A stretch of 64,000 nt of DNA from Solenopsis invicta (lineage: Eukaryota > Arthropoda > Insecta > Hymenoptera > Formicidae). Every line of letters starts with the position of its first letter. The stretch's first letter is position 1. Positions 1 to 9,807 of this stretch are shown here, piece by piece. The stretch covers positions 25,607,728-25,671,727 of the forward strand of contig NC_052671.1 of NCBI RefSeq assembly GCF_016802725.1, given 5' to 3'. Both the position numbers and the translations under genes were made by a program. Under the pieces are notes generated by a model. The model was given only the letters and a program-made list of their open reading frames with translations, searched no databases and was not told the origin of the DNA.

Positions 1-807
1 AAGCTATTTTATGCTAGTTGTTAGTAATGTAGTTAAAGTTGTGAAGTTATATAAACCGTACTAGAAATATGTACCAACGTTTATTATTATTGCAAAAAAT
101 GCAATCACAAAGATAAGTCGACTTCTCGAAAGGGTTTATAAAAATGAAGAGCAAGTGAAGAATTTTACTACATTACCCAAAGGTATAGAAAATTTCTTTT
201 ATATTACTAAAAGTTCATTTATTATAAAATCTTATTTTCTCATATATAAAATTATTCATCAATATTTCAGAAAGTATAAACAAACAAACAATTCCAGATT
301 TATAATACAACTGTAACAAAGCTATTTTATGCTAGCTGTTAGTAATGTAATTAAAGTTATAAACTTATATAAACTACATTAGAAATATATACCAAAAATA
401 ATTTTGCTTCACACATTGTATATAGAGAGAGAATTTCCTAGGTCCATTTTCTAAACTCACTTCTATTAGTAAAATAATTATTTGATTAAATTATCGAATC
501 GATAATGTAAACTAATTAACTAAATATGTTAAAAATATCAAATAATTTAGCTAACTTTCTATTATAAATTACTTTTATCAATAAAAGTGTTTACAATATA
601 AAATTTACATATTAATTTCAAAATCATAAACTACATTTACTTTTCTCTATTAGTGAGGTTTAATAATACCTTTAATTGTAAGACAGACCAAGATATTAAT
701 AAACCTGATTAATGGTAACGTGTAAACGTAGTTATAATAAACGTAAGACAACATGGACATAAAAGTATTTAACTATATTTTTTTATAAATTTAGTAAAAT
801 TTTAGTA

Positions 808-2091
808 TTAGGAGTACAAATTGAAAACCGCTGTTTTTTGTCAAAATTTGAGGATTGATTGTTGAAAAATGGTTACATACTTATTCTTGAAAGTATTGTC
901 TATCGCTGGCCACTACTTTCTCCCACCATTCGGGCAGCATACGAATCCCGCGTCGAAAAAACTGCTCGTCTTTTGCGGCGATCCACGAATCGACCCAGTT
1001 TTTGGCCTCTTCGTAATAATGGAAGTGCTGCTCAGCCAGGCCATGCGCCATTGATCGGAACAAGTGGTAATCTGAAGGGGCGATGTCAGGAGAATACGGC
1101 AGATGAGGTAAGACGTCCCATTTCAATGTTTCCGGATAGGTTTTAACGACCTGAGCAACATGTCGCCGAGCGTTGTCGTGCAGCAACATCACTTTTTTGT
1201 GTCTTTGCTCGTATTGTGGCCGTTTTTCCTGCAATGCTCAGCTCAAACGCATTAGTTTTGTTCGGTAGCCAGCTCCTGTGATGGTTTCATCCGGTTGCAA
1301 CAGCTCATAATAAATCACGCCGAGCTGGTCCCACCAAATACACAGCATGAGCTTCGAGCCATGGATGTTTGGCTTGGCCGTCGATGTTGATGCATGGCCG
1401 CGGTAGCCCCACTTTTTTTCGTTTTGGATTATCATAATGGATCCACTTTTCATCGCCGGTTACAATACGATGCAGAAAACTCTTCCGTTTTTGCCATTGG
1501 AGCAGCTGTTCGCATGCGAAAAAACGCCGTTCGACGTCTCTCGGCTTTAATTCGTATGGCACCCAGTGTCCATGCTTTTGGATCATTCCCATGGTTTTCA
1601 AACGATGTGAAATAGCTTGTTGAGTCACGCCCAATGAATCTGCAAGCTCCTGTTGCCTTTGAGATGAATCTTCATTCAGTAATGTTTCCAATTGTGCGTC
1701 TTCAAACTTTTTCACCTGTCCGGGACGCTCCTTGTCTTCTACGCCGAAATCACCACTTTTGAAGCGTTGGAACCATTCTCGACACGTTCTTTCACTAATG
1801 GAAGCCTCACCATAAGTTTTTACAATCATTCGACGCGCCTCAGCCGCAGATTTTTTCGAATTGAAGGCAAAAAGCAAAACTTCCCGCAAATGACGCTTAT
1901 TGGGCACAAATTTCGACATTTTCAATCACAAAAAAATGTATAACGCCGATAAAAATTCACAACTGCAATGATAAGGAATTGTTGCCAGATGCCCAACCTT
2001 ACATTTAAAATTTTTGATCTAACGTTTGGCGCCAGCATTTACCGCTGGCACCATCTACTGGAAAACGGCGGTTTTCAATTAGTACTCCTAA
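808..2091 (-). mobile_element. mariner element, inactive, TA target duplication
   Basis: A 1284 bp element bounded by imperfect terminal inverted repeats of about 30 bp: the left end starts TTAGGAGTAC at 808 and the right end is its inverse, ending at 2091. TA dinucleotides at 806-807 and 2092-2093 are the target duplication. The homologous uninterrupted sequence near 3725-3735 has a single TA, confirming the boundaries. It carries a minus-strand mariner transposase broken by a frameshift and a stop. Confidence 0.9.
881..1925 (-). pseudogene. mariner transposase (D,D34D), broken
   Basis: This would encode the cut-and-paste transposase of a mariner (Tc1/mariner superfamily). The usual length of about 345 residues is preserved. 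From 1925 downward there is an N-terminal helix-turn-helix DNA-binding region, then the first catalytic Asp in T-G-D-E-K-W, the second in H-D-N-A and the third in S-P-D-I-A-P-S-D. There are 34 residues between the last two, the classic mariner spacing. Two lesions inactivate it. One is a frameshift at a run of seven T (1413-1419), after which the protein continues one frame over. The other is an in-frame stop at 1238-1240 within M-R-L-S-stop-A-L, which by comparison with relatives is probably a CGA-to-TGA change. It is a dead but fairly recent copy. Confidence 0.9.
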
Positions 2092-2441
2092 TAAAATCTA
2101 TCTAAACTAATTTGTTATATAAAATTAACTAAATTACTTTGCATTATTTATTTACAATATTAAATAGACTTTCTTTTAAAATTAAAATAAACTCTTATCT
2201 AACTTTAAAATATCTATTCAATGTAATTATTTTTTTAAGTATGTTAAAACTCGTTTTAAATATAATTATCAAAAATGTTTTGATCCGCAGATAATCATGA
2301 AATTAAAATTATTGCGACAAATTTAAATGCAAAGGTACCAATCTTGCAAATAAATAAACACATAGGTAAAAATAAAAGTTTCTATTTATATGTATAATAA
2401 TCAGAAACCAACGTGTCATTAATACTTGTAATTTTTTACAG

Positions 2442-3247
2442 TCGATAAAGAACCTAAATATATTGTAATTTCTGATGAAGCAACGACTGAAATAATACTA
2501 GATCAAAATGTCAATTTACCTAATGAATCTACATCTGACGTGTTACTGCATGAAAATATTTTACCTATGAATATAAGTGGACTTTCTAACTTAAATGTTG
2601 ATATAGAAAACGATTTACAAGTTACAATATTACCATTTCCAGAATTGAATGATATAGACGTATTCTTAAATACTGATTTATGTTGTCAAAATGTTGAAGA
2701 AAATGTCATGTTTAGTAATAATTTGTTACAGATATCGGATAAAAGTTGCATTAATAGTGATAATGGTACTGAAGACATTACTGTTAGTGGTAACAAAGGT
2801 AGTAATGTAGATAAAAATAACTGTGACGACGTAGAATCGGATGATAATAACAACATAGAATCAAATATCCATAAAAAATCAGAGGAATTGCACAAATCAC
2901 ATTCCTGTGTATATAATTCTATTTATGGTGACGATAGTAGTGAAGATCTAGATAAGGATCCTAACTATAATGCAGATTCAGATAGTTCTGATGAAGAAAA
3001 CAATACTCTTATACAACCATCTGCACCTCAATCTAATAATGCTACACAGAACAGCTTAGAAACTTCTTTAAATGTTACTGGAAGTAAAATGTGTAATGAT
3101 ACTTATTTACATGTTAACAATTCAAAATCTAAAGGCGGAAAACAAAACTTTTGTTATTATTGCAAAAAAATGCAATCAAGGTAAGTAGACTCGAAAATGT
3201 TCATAAAAATAAAGACGAAGTGAAGAAGTTTACTACATTACCTAAAG
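2442..3247 (+). pseudogene. Exon of zinc-finger/recombinase-like gene (N-terminal acidic and first Cys motif)
   Basis: First recognisable exon of a multi-exon plus-strand gene running to about 8537. It opens after a good acceptor (AG at 2440-2441) and stays open for about 245 codons. The product is Ser/Asn/Asp-rich and acidic, then reaches F-C-Y-Y-C-K-K, the start of a C2H2-like finger. After a small lesion around 3178-3184 the finger continues in another frame as S-R-L-E-N-V-H-K and K-F-T-T-L-P-K-G, ending at a donor (GT at 3248). Its phase joins cleanly to the next exon (G-N-K-E-R-Q-K). The GTAAGT at 3181 mimics a donor but probably lies inside the old exon. I recognise the architecture as an uncharacterised arthropod family. 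The first exon and promoter are not visible. Confidence 0.6.
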
Positions 3248-3795
3248 GTATAGAAAATTTTCTCATATTATTAAAAACGTATTTATAATATTTTGTTTTC
3301 TCAAATATAAATTTGTTATTAATCAATATATTTCACTTTACATAGAAAGTACATAGAAAGAATTTCCTAGGACCATATCCTAAACTTTTATTAGTAAAAT
3401 AAATAATTGATTAAATTATCGAATCGATAATGTAAACTAATTAACTAAATATGTTAAAAATATCAAATAATTTAGCTAACTTTCTATTATAAATTACTTT
3501 TATCAATAAAAGTGTTTACAATATAAAATTTACATATTAATTTCAAAATCATAAACTACATTTACTTTTCTCTATTAGTGAGGTTTAATAATACCTTTAA
3601 TTATAAGACAGACCAAGATATTATTAAACCTGATTAATGGTAACGTGTAAACGTAGTTATAGTAGTAGTAAGACAACATGGACATAAAAGTATTTTACTA
3701 TATTTTTTTATAAATTTAGTAAAATTTTAGTAAAATCTATCCAAACTAATTTGTTACATAAAATTAACTAAATTACTTTGCATTATAAGTTTATT
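3145..3795. repeat. Duplicated gene-flank segment, copy 2 (uninterrupted)
   Basis: Direct repeat of 80-807 plus 2092-2180, without the mariner. It spans the end of the first exon and most of the following intron of the plus-strand gene. It serves as the pre-insertion reference: at about 3725-3735 the sequence reads straight through the point where the other copy holds the mariner between two TA dinucleotides. Confidence 0.8.
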
Positions 3796-3925
3796 AAATT
3801 TTCCAAAATGTATAAAATAATTTAGCTAATTTTACATTACTGTTTAATTTGGACTAAAATGCATTTTATTTTTATTTTGAAAACTATTGTATTTTCATTT
3901 ATGTATATTTTATTTTTCATCTTAG

Positions 3926-4971
3926 GTAATAAAGAGAGACAAAAGATTATTGGGCTTATTAGACGAAGAGGTAATTATTTATTCAATACAGATCCTGCGT
4001 ATAATAAAGGAGAGCTGATAGTTTGTAGAAGACCGACAGAATCTAAAAAGAAAACTGCACGCGATTTTATATGTTGTGCGAGTTGTAAAGGTTTCTTCAC
4101 TAAAAATAACATACGTCATCATTTTAAAGAATGTTCGCAAAAGACTGTTGGCAGATCTATCCAAGTACTTGGAAGAAAAGTTCAAGGTCGAATTCACGAA
4201 CGTGCAAATTCTATTTTAAGGAATGTTGTATTTCCAGTATTAAGAGAAGATGATCTCGTCCGATTAATTAGATATGATGAACTACTAATTGTTTATGGCA
4301 ATAAAATGTGTGTAAAATACAAACATCAGCATCAACAAAATATGATAAGATCACGTATGAGATTATTAGCCCGTTTTTTACAAGCCCTTCGAAAAATTAA
4401 GAAGGATGTGACAGATTTCTTTAGTCTTTATCATCCATCGATATACGATGATTGCATTGTCGCTGTAAATGAAGTGGCAGGTATTGATGACCATTTAAAG
4501 ATTTATAAGGCTCCTTCTAACGCAGCAAGGATTGGCACTCTTCTAAAGCAAATAGGAAATTTAGCTGTCTCCGAATGCATAAAACAAAACGAATGGGAAA
4601 AAAAACAAACATAGAGAATTTTTTAAAATTATTACAAGAAGATTTTAGTGTATCTGTTAATAAAACGATGGAAGAGTCTATGTTTCGAGCTAAACGATAT
4701 AAATTGCAAGAATTACCTCCATTAGAAGATATTAAATTGTTGCACGACTTTCTACAAATTAATAGGCGTTTAGCATTTCAACACCTTAAAGGTGTGTTCT
4801 CGTGTAATGTTTGGCAAACGGTAGGAGAATTTACTTTGATGTCAATTCAAGTATTTAATAGGCGTAGAGCTGAAGAAATTGAACGTATATCCATCGATGA
4901 TTATAAGCATCAAGAAAGTATAAACAAACATATCCAGATTTATATGGATCCTTATCGGCTGAAGCTCGAAG
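3926..4971 (+). pseudogene. Central exon of the same zinc-finger/recombinase-like gene
   Basis: Begins after a TTAG acceptor at 3922-3925 and ends at an AAG|GTACGT donor (4971/4972). It encodes I-R-R-R-G-N-Y-L, a second Cys/His cluster (C-C-A-S-C, then R-H-H-F-K-E-C around residues 75-95 of the exon), and a long helical region resembling the core-binding part of an integrase fold. The frame shifts once at a run of eight A (about 4597-4605), after which it continues for about 120 codons as F-L-K-L-L-Q and N-R-R-R-A-E-E-I-E-R. The last motif is the expected R-x-x-E-I/L-x-R segment of this family. A single homopolymer slip suggests a recently dead gene, or an assembly error. Confidence 0.6.
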
Positions 4972-5186
4972 GTACGTTTTAAGCTATGTTTTTATATGTA
5001 ACATATTGCATAAAAAATTATAAAATTTTGAAAATTATAATTAGTGAAAATAATAAGAAAAATATGTTGTAATTAATATAGCGATTAAAATTCGTGTACT
5101 GCAGATTAACTTAAACCAGAGATGTTTCAATTTCTGTATAATAAACTTTTTATAATTTTATATTTTGTGAAACTTGTAGCTACTAG

Positions 5187-5416
5187 ACAAAACAGGCGCG
5201 CGCTACAAGACCTATATCAATTATATTTTCATATAAATTACAAATTGAATATTACATTATTAACCCCTCAATACAAATAGTTAAAATACGCGATTTCCGC
5301 GAACGGCTGTCATTTATGAAGTAAACGCTGAATGAAAACTAATCAGCACATTGGAAAAGTGACAACAATAAATTTCGAGATTTCAAATATCGATGCAATG
5401 CACTTTTTCAGATATA
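5187..5416. repeat. Direct repeat copy A (about 230 bp)
   Basis: Starts TAGACAAAACAGG and ends near an ATGCACTTTTT motif. It is about 80% identical by eye to 5986-6213, same orientation, 0.8 kb apart. Possible tandem duplication or flanking repeats of a lost element. I see no coding capacity. Confidence 0.7.
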
Positions 5417-5985
5417 GAGAGAATTTTCAGCTTTTCGTAAAAGTGTAAAAGACATTGTTATTTGTGGAAAATAATTTTCGCGTTTGATTGTACACATGTG
5501 AAATTATTGGGTACAATTCGGTATCGGAGATCGGTGCAATGTGCACTCTGACTTCTCGTTATGTTATCGGTTCAATGAGATCATGTCTTATTGAACTTAG
5601 CGTCTAACCGACCGATCAGCTGGATTAACCACGATTTGTGAGTATGTCGCGGGTTGACAGAAGCACCCCAGAAAGTGCGTCTCCTTTAAGTGACTTGCTG
5701 CCAGCGACTATGGCTTGTAAAATACAAGTGTCGTGCAAATCGTGATTAAGAAAGCTTAGTTGACGTTAGACGTGCGTTAAATGTGATTCGGGAAGCAGAA
5801 CACATCGCAACGAGCTCACTATTGATTCCGTATCCAGCGCGTTTGAAATTCTAAATCGTTATTTTGCGAATCGGGTAATAAGCAATGTCTGTTACACTTG
5901 CCACAATGCTTGTAACAATATAAAATGCTTTTTTAATACTGAAATCTTTTTTATTTTTTATATATAATTCTTATTTTTATTATAT

Positions 5986-6213
5986 AGACAAAACAGGTGT
6001 ACGTTACAAAGCTTCTAATGTTACATAATTTTATATAAATTACAAATTGAATATTATATTATTAACCCCTCAATTCACATAGTCAAAATACGCGATTTCC
6101 ACGATGACAGCCATTCACGAAGTAATCGCTGAATGAGAATCAATCAGCACATCGGAAGAGCAGCAAAAATAAACTTCGAGATTTTGAGTATCGATGTAAT
6201 GCACTTTTTTAAA
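5986..6213. repeat. Direct repeat copy B (about 230 bp)
   Basis: Second copy of the 5187-5416 repeat. It shares the TAGACAAAACAGG start, a block containing ACCCCTCAAT and ATACGCGATTTCC, and the ATGCACTTTTT end. Substitutions are scattered throughout, so the duplication is old. Confidence 0.7.
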
Positions 6214-7069
6214 TAGGATACAACACTGTTTTATAAAAAAGTATAAGTTAAATGTATTTTTCATTTATTAAGAATTACATTCTTCTGTTGAAAGAAAATT
6301 TAATATAACATTTTTTAAATAATTTTTTACAAAATTTTTTACTTTGATTACGGATATCTATTTAGATATGTTTTTTAATCGTAATATAGTAAAGAGATTT
6401 TTGTGAAGGATAGTATAGAAAGCAATTCACATTATATTAAAAAAAATGAAAAAGTGCAAGGATTAAAATGTTTAAAAATGATTTATTTTAAAAATGTTAT
6501 GGAAAGAAACAAGACAATTTTGACTTATCTTAATTTCTTCTGTCATATTAAACAATGTTAATAAGTACGATACTAATAAATAGTCAATCGTATTGTTTAA
6601 GTCTATAGGAACATAAAAATAATTATACTAAAAATCATCAGAACGCAACATCAAACTTTCATTAATTTTTCATATGAGTGATTTGTCATAGAATTTGACT
6701 TCTTTTACTTTTTCATTCATTTATTGATTTATTTGACTTTAGGTATTTATTAATATTATTTATTATAATAGCTGAGGAAGCTTAATGAAGTCCAGACGGT
6801 TTTTTCAATATTACTATTGAAATATATTATTTTTAATTATGTATTTTAATTTTTGCTGTTTTTGTTTTACTTATTTTTATATGGATTTGCAAATACGATC
6901 TGCTTTTCTTCTTTTATTTTAAATTACTCTTGACAAAGAACAAATTATTTCATGGAGGTTGTATACATTTTTGTGCTACTCATTACGATTACATTAACAA
7001 ATTGATTTATCTTATGATGATTAATATTAACAATATAAAATTGAAATTACGACATAATATAATATAAAG

Positions 7070-7292
7070 GTACAAATTAAACAAGAACGCCTTTTGCGGT
7101 CGTAGCAAGTTGTTAGTGCTTTTAAAATTTGCGTGTGTAATTTTATATACTTTTTTTTAAATTCACTTGACTGCGCGCCAAATTGTTTTTCCGGGCTTAT
7201 GAATTTGAAAAGGTATATAAAATCACACAAGCAAATTTAAAAAGCACTAACATCTTGTTACAACCATAGAAGACGTTATTGTTCAATTTGTA
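7070..7292. repeat. Hairpin-forming inverted repeat (MITE-like)
   Basis: Two arms of about 85-90 bp (7070-7155 and 7205-7292) are inverted copies of each other around a spacer of about 50 bp. Shared blocks include AGTGCTTTT with AAATTTGC and its inverse. It resembles a small non-autonomous DNA transposon. I could not define a target duplication. Confidence 0.65.
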
Positions 7293-7467
7293 TGTATTAC
7301 ATTATCGGTTGAATGGGTCTCTAATAATATAAAGATATATTACCTTTACTATTTCTATTTGTTTTTATTTCTGCGATATAAATTCTCGCACCATGTAAAT
7401 AATAAAATTAATTAGCCTAAACAGTTTTAAAAGTAACAAAATGAACGATTATTTATTTTTTAGGTAG

Positions 7468-7915
7468 CTGAGAAATATATAAGAATTCTTATTAGATGTA
7501 AATTAGGAAGATCTGTTTTCGTACTTTTGGATTGTGAACTGAAAAATTGTATCGATTTACTTTTACAACATCGTAAAGCAGCAAATATTCCTCAAAGAAG
7601 CCCTTACATCTTTGCTCTACCGAATTATAACAAAAATCGATTTAAACATTTGAGAGCATGTAATTTATTACGTACACATTCTGTAGATTGTGGGCAAGCA
7701 TGCCTGGTAAATTACGAGGCACAAAGCTTCGAAAGCATATAGCAACAAAATGCATTACATTAAATTTATCAGAACCTGACGTAACAGAATTGGCCAATCA
7801 TCTTGCACAAGGCAATGTTGAAGAAAATATGGATGAAGATGTGCAGTTTAATGAACAAAGCAGTTTTGAAATAAATGAAATGGAAATTTGCATTGACGGA
7901 GATAGCGATGATTGA
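7468..7915 (+). pseudogene. C-terminal recombinase-like exon, copy 1
   Basis: Joined to 4971 this reads A-E-K-Y-I-R-I-L, then P-Y-I-F-A-L-P-N and, after a one-base loss near 7690-7697, G-T-K-L-R-K-H-I-A-T and L-S-E-P-D-V-T-E-L-A-N-H. In relatives I remember, the LRKH-type Arg and a following G-H...H-x-x-Y segment resemble tyrosine recombinase motifs. Here the sequence after L-A-N-H is acidic instead and the Tyr region is absent, ending in a stop at 7913-7915. The tandem copy downstream keeps the correct frame at the deletion site, which shows the one-base loss is specific to this copy. Confidence 0.55.
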
Positions 7916-8237
7916 CAGCTCTTACATCTTTGCTCTACCGGGTTATGACAAAAGCTGATTTAAACATTTGAGACCATGTTATTTATTACGCACATATTCT
8001 GTAGATTGTGTTGTAAGCATGCCTGAGAGATTACGAGGCACAAAGCTTCGAAAGCATATAGCAACAAGATGTATTACGTTGAAACTATCAGAACCTGACG
8101 TAACATGAAATAAATGAAACTCTCCAAATTGCATTGACGGAGATAGCGATGATTTACGAAAATTGCATTGACGGAGATAGCGATGATTTACGTATTGAGG
8201 AAAGTGAAGATAGCAAGGCAGTAAAAAAAAAACGTTG
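7916..8237 (+). pseudogene. C-terminal recombinase-like exon, degenerate tandem copy 2
   Basis: Tandem repeat of the preceding exon (shared text from the P-Y-I-F codons to L-R-K-H-I-A-T and beyond), with a stop after D-V-T and an internal deletion. A 30 bp block coding C-I-D-G-D-S-D-D occurs at about 7888-7912, 8131-8155 and 8160-8188. The last one runs on as L-R-I-E-E-S-E-D-S-K to a GTAAGT donor at about 8236, so the natural exon end lies in this copy. Confidence 0.6.
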
Positions 8238-8313
8238 TAAGTACATATTAAACATATTTGTTTAAAAGTTTAATATAAAAAATTCTCTTTAATTAATCCA
8301 TAATATTTTATAG

Positions 8314-8537
8314 CATCACTATACGTTTCCACAAAGCGTATAAGATGGATTGAAGTAGAGTGTAATGTAATAAACACTTCATTTAAATAAGAAATAAGTG
8401 AACATTTGGCTTCAGGAAAACAAATGGTACAAGCTAAAATGAGAAACAAATGTTTAAACCACCACTCCGTTCCACAGATTAGAAGTTGGATTCATAATCA
8501 AATTTGTAAAAAGTCCAAGTCACGCAATAATAAATAA
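8314..8537 (+). pseudogene. Last exon of the recombinase-like gene
   Basis: Follows a TTATAG acceptor (AG at 8312-8313). It reads K-R-I-R-W near its start and S-W-I-H-N-Q at its end, the typical C-terminal module (basic, W-containing, likely DNA-binding) of this arthropod family, then a stop at 8535-8537. One in-frame TAA at 8388-8390 interrupts it. Together with the other exons this shows that the whole gene, not just a fragment, is preserved as a relic. Confidence 0.55.
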
Positions 8538-9230
8538 AATGTATGTTGTTGGTAATTGTAATATTAAATGTAATAATAAATGTAATAATAGATGACCGTC
8601 CAACCACAAAGGTCAATTTAAATATAATAATAAATGTAATAGTAAATAAAACGCAACACAGTACCAAAGAATACGTAATTAATTACTGAGTCATCCTTTA
8701 TCTCTAATATAAGTTCAGAAAGAAGTTGCTGTTTCCAGTTTAATTTGAAAAAAAAGGTAATTTTATTTATTTAGCAATTTATTCAAAAATGAAATCTTTG
8801 TTTATTAATAGTTTAAATAATTATTTAAAAAAAAAATAACTTATTTTGATTTTGTTGTGTATTTTCTGTACAAAATATTTTATAAAATATTATCAAGTTA
8901 TATTTCTTGCATGTTTTTTCTATATACATTATTTATCTATCTATATCTTTAAAAATGTTTTAAAATCAAACTGAATATTTCTAGAAATACTGATCGGTGT
9001 TTTTCAGGACCTATTTCCATATACTGAGATATATTCTATAATGCTGTATACATAACTACTACATATATATACACATATAAGAAAATTGTTTCTAAAAACA
9101 TTTAGACAAGTCTATTGTCTATCTATACGTCTATTGTTAAATTATAGCATATCTATAAATTATAGATAAAACTGTGCTATGGAAAGGTAGTTTTAAAGAC
9201 TTTTTATATAGAGACATCGACGGGTAGAAT
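8538..9230. other. AT-rich intergenic stretch
   Basis: Low-complexity, mostly A/T, with short ATAATAAATGTAAT-type reiterations at 8555-8650. I see no gene, RNA or mobile-element end here. Confidence 0.6.
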
Positions 9231-9235
9231 TCGGG

Positions 9236-9350
9236 ACTGTCCTGAAAACTGCCATTTCGTGGGCAGAATTTTCAGGACCGACCTGAAAACTGCCAAAAGT
9301 ACTGAAAACTGCCATTAGATATGTAAAAATGTTCCGAAAACTGCCTTTCT
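9236..9350. repeat. Cluster of GAAAACTGCC motifs
   Basis: The decamer GAAAACTGCC occurs four times on the plus strand within about 110 bp (near 9243, 9284, 9303, 9337), usually preceded by CCT or ACT. A fifth, imperfect inverted copy at 9259-9276 can pair with the first to form a stem of about 15 bp. Function unknown. Confidence 0.65.
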
Positions 9351-9352
9351 GT

Positions 9353-9402
<50 letters not shown>

Positions 9403-9418
9403 ATGTATATATATGTGT
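9353..9418. repeat. (AT)n microsatellite
   Basis: About 60 bp of nearly pure AT repeat with terminal GTATGT interruptions, directly after the GAAAACTGCC cluster and upstream of the Transib relic. Confidence 0.9.
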
Positions 9419-9807
9419 AGCTTCTACTCGATTTGATAGATGGCGTTGAATTTCAACTGAACTTTCGCTACCTCTTTAGTATATATACATATTAATGATG
9501 CAATAGCCGGCGCAGTGCAGAGCTAGAATTTGTTTTCTTCTCGCACAATTTCATCAAATACTTGGGTACATTGTTATGAATTTAGCTATAAATGAATTTT
9601 TATATTATTGTGTCTCATATGATTTTCGAACTATCATCACATTACATGTATTGTACTGTATTAAATCACAATTTGTGTCATATTCATATTCGTTTATGTT
9701 CTTCCTGTTCAATCATTTCAAGTAGTCAATAATTTTTTTATTGACTCTTTAATAAATCTGATTAGTTGTCCATCATTTAGTGTTTTCTTTTTATTCAATA
9801 TGCAATT

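Larger units (their letters stand above)
80..2180. repeat. Duplicated gene-flank segment, copy 1 (interrupted by mariner)
   Basis: Bases 80-807 and 2092-2180 closely match 3145-3795, so a roughly 0.7 kb segment is present twice in the same orientation. The segment includes a decayed piece of the zinc-finger exon of the neighbouring gene (Cys-coding bases near 95-115 and the stretch ending in a T-T-L-P-K-like reading near 165-180), then non-coding AT-rich sequence. The match stops at the mariner and resumes exactly after it. No intact reading frame remains here. Confidence 0.8.
4972..7467 (+). other. Large intron (2.5 kb) of the recombinase-like gene, filled with repeats
   Basis: Bounded by a GTACGT donor and an acceptor at 7466-7467 that restores the frame (the nearer AG at 7462-7463 would give a stop). 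Inside are a pair of direct repeats (5187-5416, 5986-6213), a less AT-rich stretch at 5520-5870 with short inverted motifs around ACGATTTG, AT-rich sequence at 6240-7020 in which I see no gene, and a hairpin element (7070-7292). Confidence 0.55.

Noticed and set aside
3859..3925. Hydrophobic N-terminus (F-S-F-M-Y-I-L-F-F-I-L) as signal peptide of the exon at 3926
   Set aside because: It is the T-rich polypyrimidine tract before the splice acceptor read through in frame.
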